A DNA stretch of 7,042 nucleotides. It comes from Bifidobacteriaceae bacterium (GTDB taxonomy: Bacteria > Actinomycetota > Actinomycetes > Actinomycetales > WQXJ01). Numbering within the stretch: the first letter of the stretch is position 1; the number at the start of each line of letters is the position of its first letter. Below are positions 1 through 6,626 of the stretch, one piece after another. Made by a program: the position numbers and the translations under genes. Location of the stretch: contig JAISCU010000399.1 in NCBI GenBank assembly GCA_031265345.1, positions 1 through 7,042 of the forward strand, in the 5' to 3' direction. The notes below the pieces were generated by a model. It saw only the letters and a list, made by a program, of their open reading frames with translations. It did no database searches and was not told the DNA's origin.

Positions 1-1
1 G

Positions 2-484
2 GGCGCGGCCATCGGCTTGACCCGCCTTCAGTCCTTGGTCCAGATCGAGGTGCCGCAGGCCCTCTTGGCGATGCTTCCAGCCCTGGTGGCCCAACTGGTC
101 GTGGTCCTGAAGGATTCCGCGCTCGGTTACATGGTGGGCTACCAGGAGTTGCTCTCCGGCGCGAAGCGCCTGGGCACCACGTCCGGCCAGGCCAACACCA
201 TCCAGACCCTGCTGACGGCCACCATCCTGTTCTTGATCATCAACTACGGCCTCTCGCTCCTGGCCGACCGCCTCGGCAGGCGCCTGCGCGGCCGGGGCAG
301 CCGTTTCGGCCCGGCTCAGGCGGAAGACCTGCCGCCATCCGTCTCGACGGTGGTCGAATTGGCGGTGGTCGATTCGGCCGCGCTGCCCGAGGACCCCGAT
401 CCGGCCTACTACACCCGAGCCGAATTCGCGGGACCGGCCGAGCCGGAGTCGAAAGAGCCCGTCCGGGAGATGTGGCCCGACTGA
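2..484 (+). CDS. gluD: Amino-acid (glutamate-type) ABC transporter permease, C-terminal part
   Basis: The 5' end lies outside the window; the frame is open from base 2 and gives 160 residues before TGA. It is the membrane permease subunit of a polar amino-acid importer (His/Glu/Gln family), which forms the channel with a second permease and an ATPase. The start of the visible part (GLTRLQSLVQIEVPQALLAM) is the end of the EAA loop that contacts the ATPase, followed by the family's typical PALVAQLVVVLKDSALG stretch. A last membrane helix (about residues 68-88 of the visible part) ends in a basic RLGRRLRGRG segment. The roughly 60-residue acidic, Pro/Glu-rich tail after it is probably cytoplasmic and not conserved. 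gluD is suggested by its position beside recX-recA, a neighbourhood I recall from other actinobacteria; the exact substrate cannot be read from the sequence. Confidence 0.9.
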   Translation, partial: GAAIGLTRLQSLVQIEVPQALLAMLPALVAQLVVVLKDSALGYMVGYQELLSGAKRLGTTSGQANTIQTLLTATILFLIINYGLSLLADRLGRRLRGRGSRFGPAQAEDLPPSVSTVVELAVVDSAALPEDPDPAYYTRAEFAGPAEPESKEPVREMWPD

Positions 485-559
485 GGGCGCGGCGCGGTAG
501 CATACCGACCGGAACGGCCCACGGCGGGCAACGCGTCCGTTTCGGCGAGGAGGCAGTCG

Positions 560-1009
560 ATGGCAACAGCGACCTACGATGTCGCGGGAGACCCCAGACA
601 GGCGCGGGGCCTGCTGCTCGGCACGTTATCCGCCATGGGTTTCCGGATTCACCAGGACGACCCGTTCAAAGCGGTGGCCGAGGCGACCGTCGGCGGTTCG
701 GGCTCCCTCTTCGGCGGAGGCTACCGCAGGCTCGACATCAATTTCGCCGCCGGCTATGGCGGAGTCAGCGTCATAACGTTGACCGCCGTCGGGACGGCGC
801 GCGAGCGGGTGGCCCGCTACCACCGCTACGTCGAGTGGGACGCCGGAATCTTCAGCCGCATGCTGGGCCTGACCGGCGAGGACTTGCGGCCCCATGCGGG
901 GTACGCCGAGAGGCTAGCCGAGGCGAAGGACTACGAGCAGGTGTTCGATGCCGTGAGCGCGGCATTCGCGCAAGCTGGGGTTCTCCGCGGCGCGCGCACC
1001 GGCCCTTAG
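560..1009 (+). CDS. Hypothetical protein, 149 aa, alpha/beta
   Basis: I do not recognise the family. The ATG at 560 is preceded by a strong ribosome binding site, GAGGAGG at 547-553, six bases away, which settles the start. The protein appears soluble: no signal peptide or membrane helix. The first half alternates short strands and a helix (ARGLLLGTLSAMGFRI, then a Gly-rich GGSGSLFGGGYRR stretch and LDINFAAGYGGVSVITLTAV), as in small domains that hold two helices against a sheet. The second half is helical (RYHRYVEWDAGIFSRMLGL and a last helix near residues 120-142). It follows gluD in the same direction after 75 bases and may be co-transcribed. Its TAG stop overlaps the recX TAA stop on the other strand by three bases. 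Third-position GC is high, so the gene looks native and intact. Confidence 0.82.
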   Translation: MATATYDVAGDPRQARGLLLGTLSAMGFRIHQDDPFKAVAEATVGGSGSLFGGGYRRLDINFAAGYGGVSVITLTAVGTARERVARYHRYVEWDAGIFSRMLGLTGEDLRPHAGYAERLAEAKDYEQVFDAVSAAFAQAGVLRGARTGP

Positions 1010-1485
1010 TCCCGTTCCTCCGCCAGCAGTCGTTTCACGGTCTCCAACGCCACGCCGGGCGCATGGCCTTTGCGGGCCAACTGCGCCGCCGCCCGGCGCA
1101 GACGTGCTTCGGTCGGCAAGCTCCGGGTGGTCGCCAGTTTCTTCCTGGCCCAGCGCTCGGCGGCGGCGGCCTCGTCCTCCCTGGTGAGCTGGGCCATCGC
1201 CGTGGCCGCGACGGCGGGATCGATGCCTTTGCGACGCAGTTCGACCGCCAGCGCCTGTCCCACCAGGCCGCGTTCGGCGTGCCTGGTGCGGACCAGCGCC
1301 TCGGCCAGGGCTTGGTCGTCGATCAGACCGACTTCCTCGAACCGGTCCAGCACCCGCGCCGCCGCCTCGGGCGGGACCTCCTTGCGGGCCAGCAACTCCT
1401 CGAGCTGCGAGCGCGTGCGGGGAGCGGCGTCCAGCGCCCTCAACGCGACCGACCGGGCGCGCTCCTCGTCCTGGTCGACCTTCAC
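1006..1485 (-). CDS. recX: Regulatory protein RecX
   Basis: RecX binds RecA filaments and limits RecA ATPase and strand exchange, tempering recombination and the SOS response. The 159-residue protein is of normal length for short RecX proteins and consists of repeated three-helix units: residues about 8-53 ([23 protein letters not shown]), then [22 protein letters not shown], a signature of the family, then [18 protein letters not shown]. Translation starts at GTG (1485-1483), which overlaps the recA TGA as GTGA, so recX is very probably translated by ribosomes finishing recA. There is no separate promoter, and recX should share the DNA-damage control of recA. The stop codon meets the convergent 560-1009 gene. 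Confidence 0.95.
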   Translation of the reverse strand: MKVDQDEERARSVALRALDAAPRTRSQLEELLARKEVPPEAAARVLDRFEEVGLIDDQALAEALVRTRHAERGLVGQALAVELRRKGIDPAVAATAMAQLTREDEAAAAERWARKKLATTRSLPTEARLRRAAAQLARKGHAPGVALETVKRLLAEERD

Positions 1486-2600
1486 TTCGCCTTCGGCGCC
1501 GAGGCTCGCGCGGTCTTGACGGCTCCGGGGCCGCCCGGCGCGTTGCCGGCGCCTGCCTCCAGAGCCGACCCAGCGGCATCGTCCACCTGCGAATCGCCTT
1601 CCGCGCCCGGAACTATGCCCAGGACGGTGAGGATCTTCTGCTCGATCTCCTCGGCCAACTCCGGGTTGTCCTTGAGGAAGGACCGGACGTTCTCCTTGCC
1701 CTGGCCGAGCTGGTCGTTGCCGTAGGTGTACCAGGCCCCGGACTTGCGGACTATGCCGTGCTCCACGCCGAGGTCGATCAGACTGCCCTCGCGCGAGATG
1801 CCCTGGCCGTAGAGGATGTCGAACTCCGCCTGCTTGAACGGGGCGGCGACCTTGTTCTTGACCACTTTCACACGGGTCCGGTTGCCGACCGGCTCGGTGC
1901 CCTCCTTGAGGGTCTCGATCCGGCGCACGTCGAGACGCACCGAGGCGTAGAACTTCAGCGCTTTGCCCCCGGTCGTGGTCTCCGGCGAGCCGAAGAACAC
2001 ACCGATCTTCTCGCGCAGTTGGTTGATGAACACGGCGGTCGTGCCGGAGGCCGCCAACGCGCCGGTCATCTTGCGCATGGCCTGGGACATCAGGCGGGCT
2101 TGGAGGCCCACATGGCTGTCCCCCATCTCGCCTTCGATCTCCGCTTTCGGCACCAGGGCCGCCACCGAGTCGACCACGACTATGTCCAGAGCCCCCGAAC
2201 GGATCAGCATGTCGGCGATCTCGAGGGCCTGCTCGCCGGTGTCCGGCTGGGAGACCAACAGATCGTCGGTGTTGACGCCGAGCTTGCGAGCGTACTCCGG
2301 GTCGAGCGCGTGCTCCGCGTCGATGAAAGCGGCTATCCCGCCGGCCTTCTGGGCGTTCGCCACCGCGTGCAGGGCGACCGTGGTCTTGCCGGACGATTCC
2401 GGGCCGTAGACCTCGACGATCCGCCCGCGCGGCAACCCCCCGATGCCGAGCGCGACATCCAACGCGATCGAACCCGTCGGTATGACGTCGATCGCCGCGT
2501 GGGTCTCATCCCCCAGCCGCATGATCGACCCCTTGCCGTATTGGCGATCGATCTGCGCCAACGCGCTGGCCAATGCCTTGTCCTTGTCTACCTGTGCCAT
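1482..2600 (-). CDS. recA: Recombinase RecA
   Basis: RecA is the ATP-dependent DNA strand-exchange protein that drives homologous recombination and, as a filament on single-stranded DNA, triggers LexA self-cleavage in the SOS response. The 372 residues include the whole conserved core. Visible landmarks are Walker [10 protein letters not shown] (66-74), the catalytic Glu in [11 protein letters not shown] (Glu96), Walker [13 protein letters not shown] (138-149, Asp144), the L1 region around [19 protein letters not shown], loop L2 with [20 protein letters not shown], and [14 protein letters not shown]. The C-terminal tail after about residue 333 is variable and Ala/Gly-rich and ends in lysines. 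No intein is present. The ATG at 2600 gives the usual N-terminus ([23 protein letters not shown]) and is preceded by a purine-rich stretch (GGAAGGGCAGGGG). Confidence 0.99.
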   Translation of the reverse strand: MAQVDKDKALASALAQIDRQYGKGSIMRLGDETHAAIDVIPTGSIALDVALGIGGLPRGRIVEVYGPESSGKTTVALHAVANAQKAGGIAAFIDAEHALDPEYARKLGVNTDDLLVSQPDTGEQALEIADMLIRSGALDIVVVDSVAALVPKAEIEGEMGDSHVGLQARLMSQAMRKMTGALAASGTTAVFINQLREKIGVFFGSPETTTGGKALKFYASVRLDVRRIETLKEGTEPVGNRTRVKVVKNKVAAPFKQAEFDILYGQGISREGSLIDLGVEHGIVRKSGAWYTYGNDQLGQGKENVRSFLKDNPELAEEIEQKILTVLGIVPGAEGDSQVDDAAGSALEAGAGNAPGGPGAVKTARASAPKAK

Positions 2601-2642
2601 ACCCCTGCCCTTCCAGCGTGGAAATCGAACCGAACGCTATCC

Positions 2643-2665
2643 AGGGTAGAACCGACCTCTGACAC
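2643..2665 (-). promoter_or_regulatory. Candidate PafBC-type (RecA-NDp) promoter of recA
   Basis: Read on the minus strand this is GTGTCAGAG, eight bases, then TACCCT. The SOS-independent recA promoter known from mycobacteria, used with the activator PafBC, has the pattern TTGTCRGTG-N8-TANNNT as I recall it. Here 7 of 9 bases of the upstream element match, the spacing is exactly eight, and the -10 fits TANNNT. The -10 ends 42 bases before the recA ATG, giving a leader of about 35 bases. It lies between the LexA-type promoter and the gene. The match is by eye and the activator gene is not in the window. Confidence 0.55.
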
Positions 2666-2713
2666 TGTGATGGCAGAAACGCCAGGCCTGTGGATAACAT
2701 TCATCTGGCGAGG

Positions 2714-2735
2714 AGTATAGCGAACGCTTGTTCGA
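2714..2735 (-). promoter_or_regulatory. LexA (SOS) box and -10 of the distal recA promoter
   Basis: On the minus strand, TCGAACAAGCGTTCGC (2735-2720) matches 15 of 16 bases of the actinobacterial SOS box TCGAAC-N4-GTTCGA. It is followed immediately by TATACT (2719-2714), a good -10 hexamer, so LexA bound here would cover the -35/-10 spacer. The -35 is poor, as is common in high-GC actinobacteria. The box lies about 120 bases before the recA start and 32 bases beyond the stop of the 2767-3450 gene, so it most likely serves recA-recX. Confidence 0.85.
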
Positions 2736-2766
2736 GGTGCGCGAGGGCGCGGGGCGTGTCGCGGGA

Positions 2767-3450
2767 TCAGCCTGCCTGCACGGCCGCCCGAGCCGACGGC
2801 AGGACCGATTCGGCGTGTTCCAGGTCGGATTGGGCCAATCCACGCGCCACCTGGGCGGGGACGGTGTGGGCCGCCGCCATGAAGGCTAGCTCGCGGGCGG
2901 CATCGGACTCCTGCTCGGCCTGGGCGACCCGGCACCTGAGGCTGGAGGCCCTGGCGACGGCATCGTGCAACCACCAACCGTCCAGATTCCAGGTCGGCTG
3001 CGCGGCCAAGGACAGCAAAGACTGGGCCTGGTCGATCGCCTCGACGGCGGCGTTGAACTGGTCGACGAGGTGGCTGGCGGCCAATTCCGCCATCGCGGCG
3101 TGGCGCTCGGCCTCGGCGACCTCGTCGGTCAGGCGGCCGGACAGCAGTTCGCGGGCCTCGTCCAGGTTGTGCCCGTCGATCAGCATGGACACGATCTCGG
3201 CGTCCGATTCGGCCCGCACCGACCAGCGGCGCGCCTGATCGCAGGCGTTGATGACGGGGTCGAGGGGCGCGTCGGGGCTGACGGCATCCGCGGCGACGAC
3301 TCCATCGACCGCTTCGGCGGCCTTGTTCAGGCGCCATTCGACGGCTTCTGCCAGGTGGCCGGCCAGCTTCGGGTTCCGGGTCACCGCTGGGTTTGCGGGA
3401 GCCGGGTTTGCGGCCTCTTGGACCGGGTTTGCGGGGGCTATTGGGGACAT
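2767..3450 (-). CDS. Hypothetical helical protein, 227 aa
   Basis: I do not recognise the family. The frame is open further upstream, to 3657, but AAGGAGA (3464-3458) seven bases before the ATG at 3450 sets the start; the longer version would run into the tRNA-Gly gene. The first 22 residues are low complexity with repeated Ala-Asn-Pro (ANPVQEAANPAPANPA). The rest is nearly all amphipathic helix, rich in Ala and Glu, with no membrane segment or signal peptide. Examples are KLAGHLAEAVEWRLNKAAEAVDG, the EARELLSGRLTDEVAEAERHAAMAEL stretch with coiled-coil character, and a Trp-rich NLDGWWLHDAVARA near the middle of the C-terminal half. It ends upstream of the recA control region on the same strand. 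High third-position GC supports coding. Function unknown. Confidence 0.8.
   Translation of the reverse strand: MSPIAPANPVQEAANPAPANPAVTRNPKLAGHLAEAVEWRLNKAAEAVDGVVAADAVSPDAPLDPVINACDQARRWSVRAESDAEIVSMLIDGHNLDEARELLSGRLTDEVAEAERHAAMAELAASHLVDQFNAAVEAIDQAQSLLSLAAQPTWNLDGWWLHDAVARASSLRCRVAQAEQESDAARELAFMAAAHTVPAQVARGLAQSDLEHAESVLPSARAAVQAG
3389..3434 (+). repeat. Three in-frame copies of GGGTTTGCGG
   Basis: GGGTTTGCGG occurs at 3389-3398, 3404-3413 and 3425-3434, spaced 15 and 21 bases apart, both multiples of three. On the coding (minus) strand the copies encode the Ala-Asn-Pro units in the N-terminal tail of the 227-residue hypothetical protein. The tail could change length by slippage or recombination between copies without breaking the frame. 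Confidence 0.8.
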
Positions 3451-3642
3451 GTTCAGGTCTCCTTCGGTGTTGCTTGTGGCGTACACCGAATCCCAACCGG
3501 ATCGGCGCCGCGGATATTCCCCGGTCCCCGTTGACTTTGGTCGGTCGGATGGACGATGCCGCGTGGCCGTCCGCCGCCGTCCGTCCGCCCGGTCCGTGGG
3601 CACCAGGTAAGATATGTTGGCTCGCGGGATCAGCGCGGGCAT

Positions 3643-3713
3643 GCGGGCGTAGCTCAATGGTAGAGTCCTAGCCTTCCAAGCTAGCTACGCGGGTTCGATT
3701 CCCGTCGCCCGCT
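3643..3713 (+). tRNA. tRNA-Gly (anticodon TCC)
   Basis: A complete 71-base cloverleaf can be drawn. The acceptor stem is GCGGGCG (3643-3649) with CGCCCGC (3706-3712). The anticodon stem is CTAGC (3668-3672) with GCTAG (3680-3684) around the loop CTTCCAA, giving anticodon TCC (3675-3677), which reads GGA/GGG glycine codons. The T arm is GCGGG-TTCGATT-CCCGT and the D arm carries AGCTCAATGGTAGAG. The discriminator base is T, and CCA is not encoded. A TANNNT element, TAAGAT (3608-3613), could be its -10, but no -35 stands out. Confidence 0.97.
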
Positions 3714-3779
3714 CGTCGTGGTTCTCCGGCGCCGGGTCGGCTCGGGTTGGTTGTCGGCCATTCGTTTCGGGGCACATGA

Positions 3780-3853
3780 CGGGATGTGGCGCAGTTTGGT
3801 AGCGCACCTGCTTTGGGAGCAGGGGGCCCCGGGTTCAAATCCCGGCATCCCGA
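3780..3853 (+). tRNA. tRNA-Pro (anticodon TGG)
   Basis: A complete 74-base cloverleaf can be drawn. The acceptor stem is CGGGATG (3780-3786) with CATCCCG (3846-3852). The anticodon stem is CCTGC (3807-3811) with GCAGG around the loop TTTGGGA, giving anticodon TGG (3814-3816) for proline. The T loop is TTCAAAT, the D arm GGCGCAGTTTGGTAGCGC, the discriminator base A, and CCA is not encoded. It follows tRNA-Gly by 66 bases in the same direction, so the two may be transcribed together. Confidence 0.97.
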
Positions 3854-4070
3854 CAGAATTTGGGCTCTGAAACACAGCCAGCACGGCTGCCTCATACCAG
3901 GCCGATCGCGTTCTATCGCCACATCTTGGTCGATATCGCGTGTCCGTGGCGCGGAGGACCGGCAAGGAGCGCGTCTCCCTACGCGCTGACCGCCCTGACC
4001 GCCGGTGGGGTTGGGGCCAGAAGCGCGGCATCGTGCACCTGGTGAAAGCCCTGTCGAAACGACCCGTGCG

Positions 4071-5060
4071 TCACGAGCCGACCAGGACGATTATCTTGCC
4101 TCCCGCGTGCCCTTCCGCGAGGTAGGCGAACGCGTCCTGGACCTGCGCCCAGTCCAGTTCACGGTCGATCACGGGGGCGACCTGACCGGCCTGGACCATC
4201 TCCGCGAGGACCCGCACATGGTCGTCGTTCCAGTTGTCGACCGCCAACATCGCCACACGCTTGGAGGCGCGCTTGTTCAACGCGGACAAGCCGAACCTGG
4301 CTATCCGCCGCAGGCTTGAGAACCCCACCGCGACGATGACGCCGCCCGGCCTCAGCCCTTTCCGCAAGTCCCGCACGCTCCGGCTAGCGGCCACGTCGAC
4401 GATGACGTCCCAAGACTCGCGCGCGCTCGTGAAGTCCTCCGCCCGGTAGTCGACCACCGCGCCCGCCCCGAGGCCGGACACGAGCTCTGCGTGGTTGGCC
4501 GCGCAGACGCCCGTCACCCGCGCGCCCAGAGCCTTGCCGATCTGGACCGCGAAGGTCCCCACACCGCCAGCCGCGCCGTTGACCAGCACGTCCATGCCAG
4601 CGGTCACAGCGCCACTGTCACGCACCGCGATCAACGCCGTGCCGCCCGCCATCGGCAGGGCCGCCGCCTCCGCGAACGTCATGCCGTCCGGCATCAGCGC
4701 GAGGCCGGTCTCCCGCGCGGCCACGGACTCCGCCAGGCCGCCAGCGGCGAGACCGGACGCGCCTGAACCCTCCAAACAACCGAACACGCAGTCCCCGACC
4801 CGGAACCTGGTGGCCCGGGCTCCGGTCGCCTCCACCACGCCCGCCACATCCGCACCCAGAATCCGGTTCTTCGGCCGGAACAGCCCGTTACGAAGACGCA
4901 CCAGGAACGGCGTGCCGCTCAGCATCCGCCAGTCATAGGCGTTCAACCCGACCGCTTCGACCCCCACCCGCACCTCGCCCGGACCCGGCTCAGGTCGGTC
5001 CACCTCGGCCGTCTTGAGCCGTTCCGGGCCGCCATAACGGTCATACATGACTGCTCTCAT
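4071..5060 (-). CDS. NADPH:quinone reductase-like (zinc-independent MDR) oxidoreductase
   Basis: This 329-residue protein is of full length for the quinone-oxidoreductase branch of the medium-chain dehydrogenase/reductase family, which transfers hydride from NADPH to quinones or activated alkenes. It has the GroES-like N-terminal domain ([15 protein letters not shown], then [15 protein letters not shown] and the [14 protein letters not shown] turn). The Rossmann domain follows, with the nucleotide loop [19 protein letters not shown] near residues 162-180 and VVDYRAED further on. The C-terminus [32 protein letters not shown] is typical of the family. The Cys and His ligands of zinc alcohol dehydrogenases are absent. 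The ATG at 5060 overlaps the repressor gene's TGA as ATGA and has GGAGAG just upstream; the longer open frame would duplicate the repressor region. It is the last gene of a three-gene operon. Substrate unknown. Confidence 0.93.
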   Translation of the reverse strand: MRAVMYDRYGGPERLKTAEVDRPEPGPGEVRVGVEAVGLNAYDWRMLSGTPFLVRLRNGLFRPKNRILGADVAGVVEATGARATRFRVGDCVFGCLEGSGASGLAAGGLAESVAARETGLALMPDGMTFAEAAALPMAGGTALIAVRDSGAVTAGMDVLVNGAAGGVGTFAVQIGKALGARVTGVCAANHAELVSGLGAGAVVDYRAEDFTSARESWDVIVDVAASRSVRDLRKGLRPGGVIVAVGFSSLRRIARFGLSALNKRASKRVAMLAVDNWNDDHVRVLAEMVQAGQVAPVIDRELDWAQVQDAFAYLAEGHAGGKIIVLVGS

Positions 5061-5305
5061 GACTTCTCTCCTGTCTCGGCGGCCGCCTTGGGCGGGTCGC
5101 AGTGGAACACGTCGCCGATCGGCACGTCGAAGGCCAGCGCGATCCGGAAGGCCAACTCCAACGACGGCGTGTACTTGCCCGCCTCCAATGCGATGATCGT
5201 CTGACGGGAACAACCGACCTTTTCGGCCAGATCGAGTTGAGTCATCTCGTCGGCAAAGAACCGCAACCGCCGGATGCTGTTCGCGATCTTCAAGCCTCTA
5301 GCCAT
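5057..5305 (-). CDS. Small XRE-family helix-turn-helix regulator
   Basis: This 82-residue DNA-binding protein is close in pattern to the Cro/CI-type minimal regulators found beside small membrane proteins in Gram-positive bacteria. The helix-turn-helix lies near residues 21-44 ([20 protein letters not shown]), followed by [19 protein letters not shown], the signature of this subgroup. The tail after residue 68 is short and variable. I chose the ATG at 5305 because [15 protein letters not shown] matches the usual start of such proteins; a GTG at 5344 would add 13 atypical residues. The chosen start overlaps the end of the membrane-protein gene by eight bases and the stop overlaps the oxidoreductase gene by four, so the three are translated as a coupled set. 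It probably binds the inverted repeat at 5814-5837 and represses its own operon. Confidence 0.9.
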   Translation of the reverse strand: MARGLKIANSIRRLRFFADEMTQLDLAEKVGCSRQTIIALEAGKYTPSLELAFRIALAFDVPIGDVFHCDPPKAAAETGEKS

Positions 5306-5789
5306 TGCGGACCCCGCGCTGGTGAAACCAGATCGCCATGACACCCTCCGCCAAGGAGCCTGCCCCGCAGCACCACAGCATCAGATGAAGACCCAGGGCC
5401 GTGCCGCCGCCACAGGCCAGGGTCACGAGCAGTGCGATGATCCCGACCCCGGCGCCGACGGCGGCCGCCCGCGACGCCTTCCAGGCGACCAGCTTCTGCA
5501 TCTCGTCCTCGACCATCTCAGAAGCGATCAGCCGGTCGATCCGTTCTTGGTCGCCGTCACCGCCGCCCTCGCGCACCGCGGCGCGGATGGCTGCGAAGAC
5601 ATGGAATCCGATCTGGACCAGGATCGCCGCCCCCACGCCTATCCCGATGAACACCAGCATGGCCACGGCCACCCGCTTCACGTCAGACGACCAGACCAAA
5701 CCAGTGCTGACCGCGTAAACGGTGTAAGCGGCCAACAGACCGACCCTCGCCACCAGGCTTGCCAGCGTCCGTTGACTTGAGAACGACAC
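5298..5789 (-). CDS. Four-helix integral membrane protein beside XRE regulator
   Basis: Four hydrophobic segments lie at about residues 11-33, 40-68, 105-125 and 129-153 of this 163-residue protein. A charged cytoplasmic-type loop (about 70-104) between the second and third includes [15 protein letters not shown] and KLVAWKASR. This layout, two helix pairs with an acidic then basic linker ending in a conserved-looking K-A-S/Y-R, resembles the small membrane proteins (DUF2178/DUF3796-like) often encoded directly upstream of minimal XRE regulators; that assignment is from memory. Translation probably starts at GTG (5789-5787), with AGGAAGG a few bases upstream. It is the first gene of the operon with the XRE regulator and the oxidoreductase. 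It may act as a membrane sensor or partner for the regulator, but this is inference. Confidence 0.82.
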   Translation of the reverse strand: MSFSSQRTLASLVARVGLLAAYTVYAVSTGLVWSSDVKRVAVAMLVFIGIGVGAAILVQIGFHVFAAIRAAVREGGGDGDQERIDRLIASEMVEDEMQKLVAWKASRAAAVGAGVGIIALLVTLACGGGTALGLHLMLWCCGAGSLAEGVMAIWFHQRGVRNG

Positions 5790-5813
5790 CGGCCCTTCCT
5801 CTCACGCCCTGTG

Positions 5814-5837
5814 TCATGTCGCACTTATACGACATGA
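5814..5837 (-). promoter_or_regulatory. Inverted-repeat operator over the -10 of the XRE operon
   Basis: A perfect inverted repeat, TCATGTCG - eight bases - CGACATGA, lies 24 bp upstream of the membrane-protein gene. On the minus strand the eight-base spacer holds TATAAG (5829-5824), a good -10 hexamer that would start transcription about 28 bases before the GTG start. A protein bound to the two arms would cover the -10, the layout of an autorepressor site. A related half-site, TGTCATGA, recurs at 5859-5866 inside the palindrome GTCATGAC (5860-5867). The XRE regulator two genes downstream is the obvious candidate ligand. Confidence 0.65.
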
Positions 5838-5867
5838 AGTACTGTGGAGCATACATTATGTCATGAC

Positions 5868-6153
5868 CGACGCACAACCCTCACCGAAACAGCCTCACGC
5901 TGCGAGGACCCATGCGTGCCACGCGCGGGCTCTCCTCTCACGCCGGGAACGACGCTCGTGACACGGTCAGCAGGAGGCCGCGAACCGGGCCTGGACCCAG
6001 ACAGCCTTCGCTTTCCAACGGGCGATCCGGTGAACACACAACGTGCCATCACCTTGGCGTGCAACCCCAGGGGCCTGTGCCCCGAAGGAGACACCAGCCG
6101 CAGCGCCGCGCGACTGCCGCTGCGATGTCCGTGCCGGTCCATAGGATTGCTTC
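5868..6153. other. Intergenic stretch without a convincing gene
   Basis: Several frames are open here on both strands, but their translations are rich in Arg, Pro and Ser, lack recognisable motifs, and have no ribosome binding site at a sensible start. I see no tRNA, clear terminator or repeat array. The stretch separates the leftward XRE operon from the rightward genes and may hold decayed coding sequence. Confidence 0.5.
6142..6147 (+). promoter_or_regulatory. Candidate -10 for a leaderless transcript
   Basis: TAGGAT fits the actinobacterial TANNNT -10 and ends six bases before the ATG at 6154. This would place the transcription start on the A of the start codon. No good -35 is visible. 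There is also no strong Shine-Dalgarno sequence for this ATG, which agrees with a leaderless message. Confidence 0.4.
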
Positions 6154-6574
6154 ATGCGATCCAGCGCCCAGGCCTTCCTCCGGGAGTTCGCGGCCTCTTC
6201 GACCCCTGAGCGGAACAAGGGCGACCGGTTCTTGACGCTGGATGCGCCTTGGGACAGCCGACTCCTGGATCTGCGTCGGAGGTGCGACCGGCCAAGACCC
6301 ACGCCTAACGGCGCCTGGCGTTCTGGCCCAGGCCCACAACCACTGGCTCGGCACTCATTCGCCGGTGGGCTCGGTCCTGAAGCGCCACCAGCGCACCGCC
6401 TGCCAGACGGTCGCTGTCGTCGACGACCCAAGCGACTGGTTCCGCGAGCACGCCGAGCCGCGTTACATCCTGGACTTGCTGACCCGCGTGGTAACAGTCA
6501 GCGTCGGCACGGTCGAGATCGTGGAATCGCTCTCCAACCTGGAATTCGGACCCAAAGAAGCGCCTATCCCCTGA
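6154..6574 (+). pseudogene. Unrecognised gene, probably frameshifted
   Basis: Two overlapping frames share the coding signal. From the ATG at 6154 the first frame gives MRSSAQAFLREFAASSTPER, then NKGDRFLTLDAPWDSRLLDL, with strong third-position GC to about 6290. After that the frame one base further on carries the signal (AHNHWLGTHSPVGSVLKRHQ, then TVAVVDDPSDWFREHAEPRY and ILDLLTRVVTVSVGTVEIVE) to TGA at 6572-6574, while the first frame becomes Arg/Pro-rich. A one-base shift near 6290-6330 would join them into about 140 residues. The opening FLREFAASSTPERNKGDRF recalls the extreme N-terminus of large restriction/helicase (type ISP-like) proteins, but the rest does not follow that family, so this may be a remnant or a chance likeness. 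Sequencing error, a true mutation, or two small genes are all possible. Confidence 0.45.
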
Positions 6575-6626
6575 GTGCCAGCGCTGGGTATAGGCAGCCC
6601 ACCCTGAAAACACTGGAGGTCAAATA

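Noticed and set aside
472..1725. Open frame of over 400 codons on the plus strand spanning the 560-1009 gene, recX and the recA end
   Set aside because: It is Arg/Gly-rich, crosses three well-supported genes out of frame, and has no plausible ribosome binding site.
1758..2720. Long open frame on the plus strand opposite recA
   Set aside because: Its translation is low-complexity (His, Arg, Asp and Leu-rich) and has no motif. It is the expected by-product of a high-GC gene on the other strand.
3531..3536. TTGACT as the -35 of a tRNA promoter
   Set aside because: No TANNNT element lies 16-19 bases downstream; the nearest good -10 (TAAGAT at 3608) is too far away.
3541..3600. Repeated GTCCG/CGGTCGG units before the tRNA genes as a repeat array or origin
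   Set aside because: The units are short, irregular and what GC-rich intergenic DNA shows by chance. There is no CRISPR-like spacing.
3451..3657. Upstream extension of the 227-residue hypothetical protein
   Set aside because: It would overlap the tRNA-Gly gene, and AAGGAGA stands right before the ATG at 3450.
3875..3889. Small hairpin CAGCC-AGCAC-GGCTG after tRNA-Pro as a terminator
   Set aside because: The stem is only five pairs and there is no T run after it.
5061..5213. Upstream extension of the oxidoreductase
   Set aside because: It reads through the XRE gene in another frame. [11 protein letters not shown] from 5060 is the normal family start with ATGA coupling.
5844..6209. Plus-strand open frame of 121 codons in the gap after the XRE operon
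   Set aside because: Its composition is Pro/Arg/Ser-rich, it starts inside the operator region, has no ribosome binding site, and shows no third-position GC preference clearly better than the other frames.
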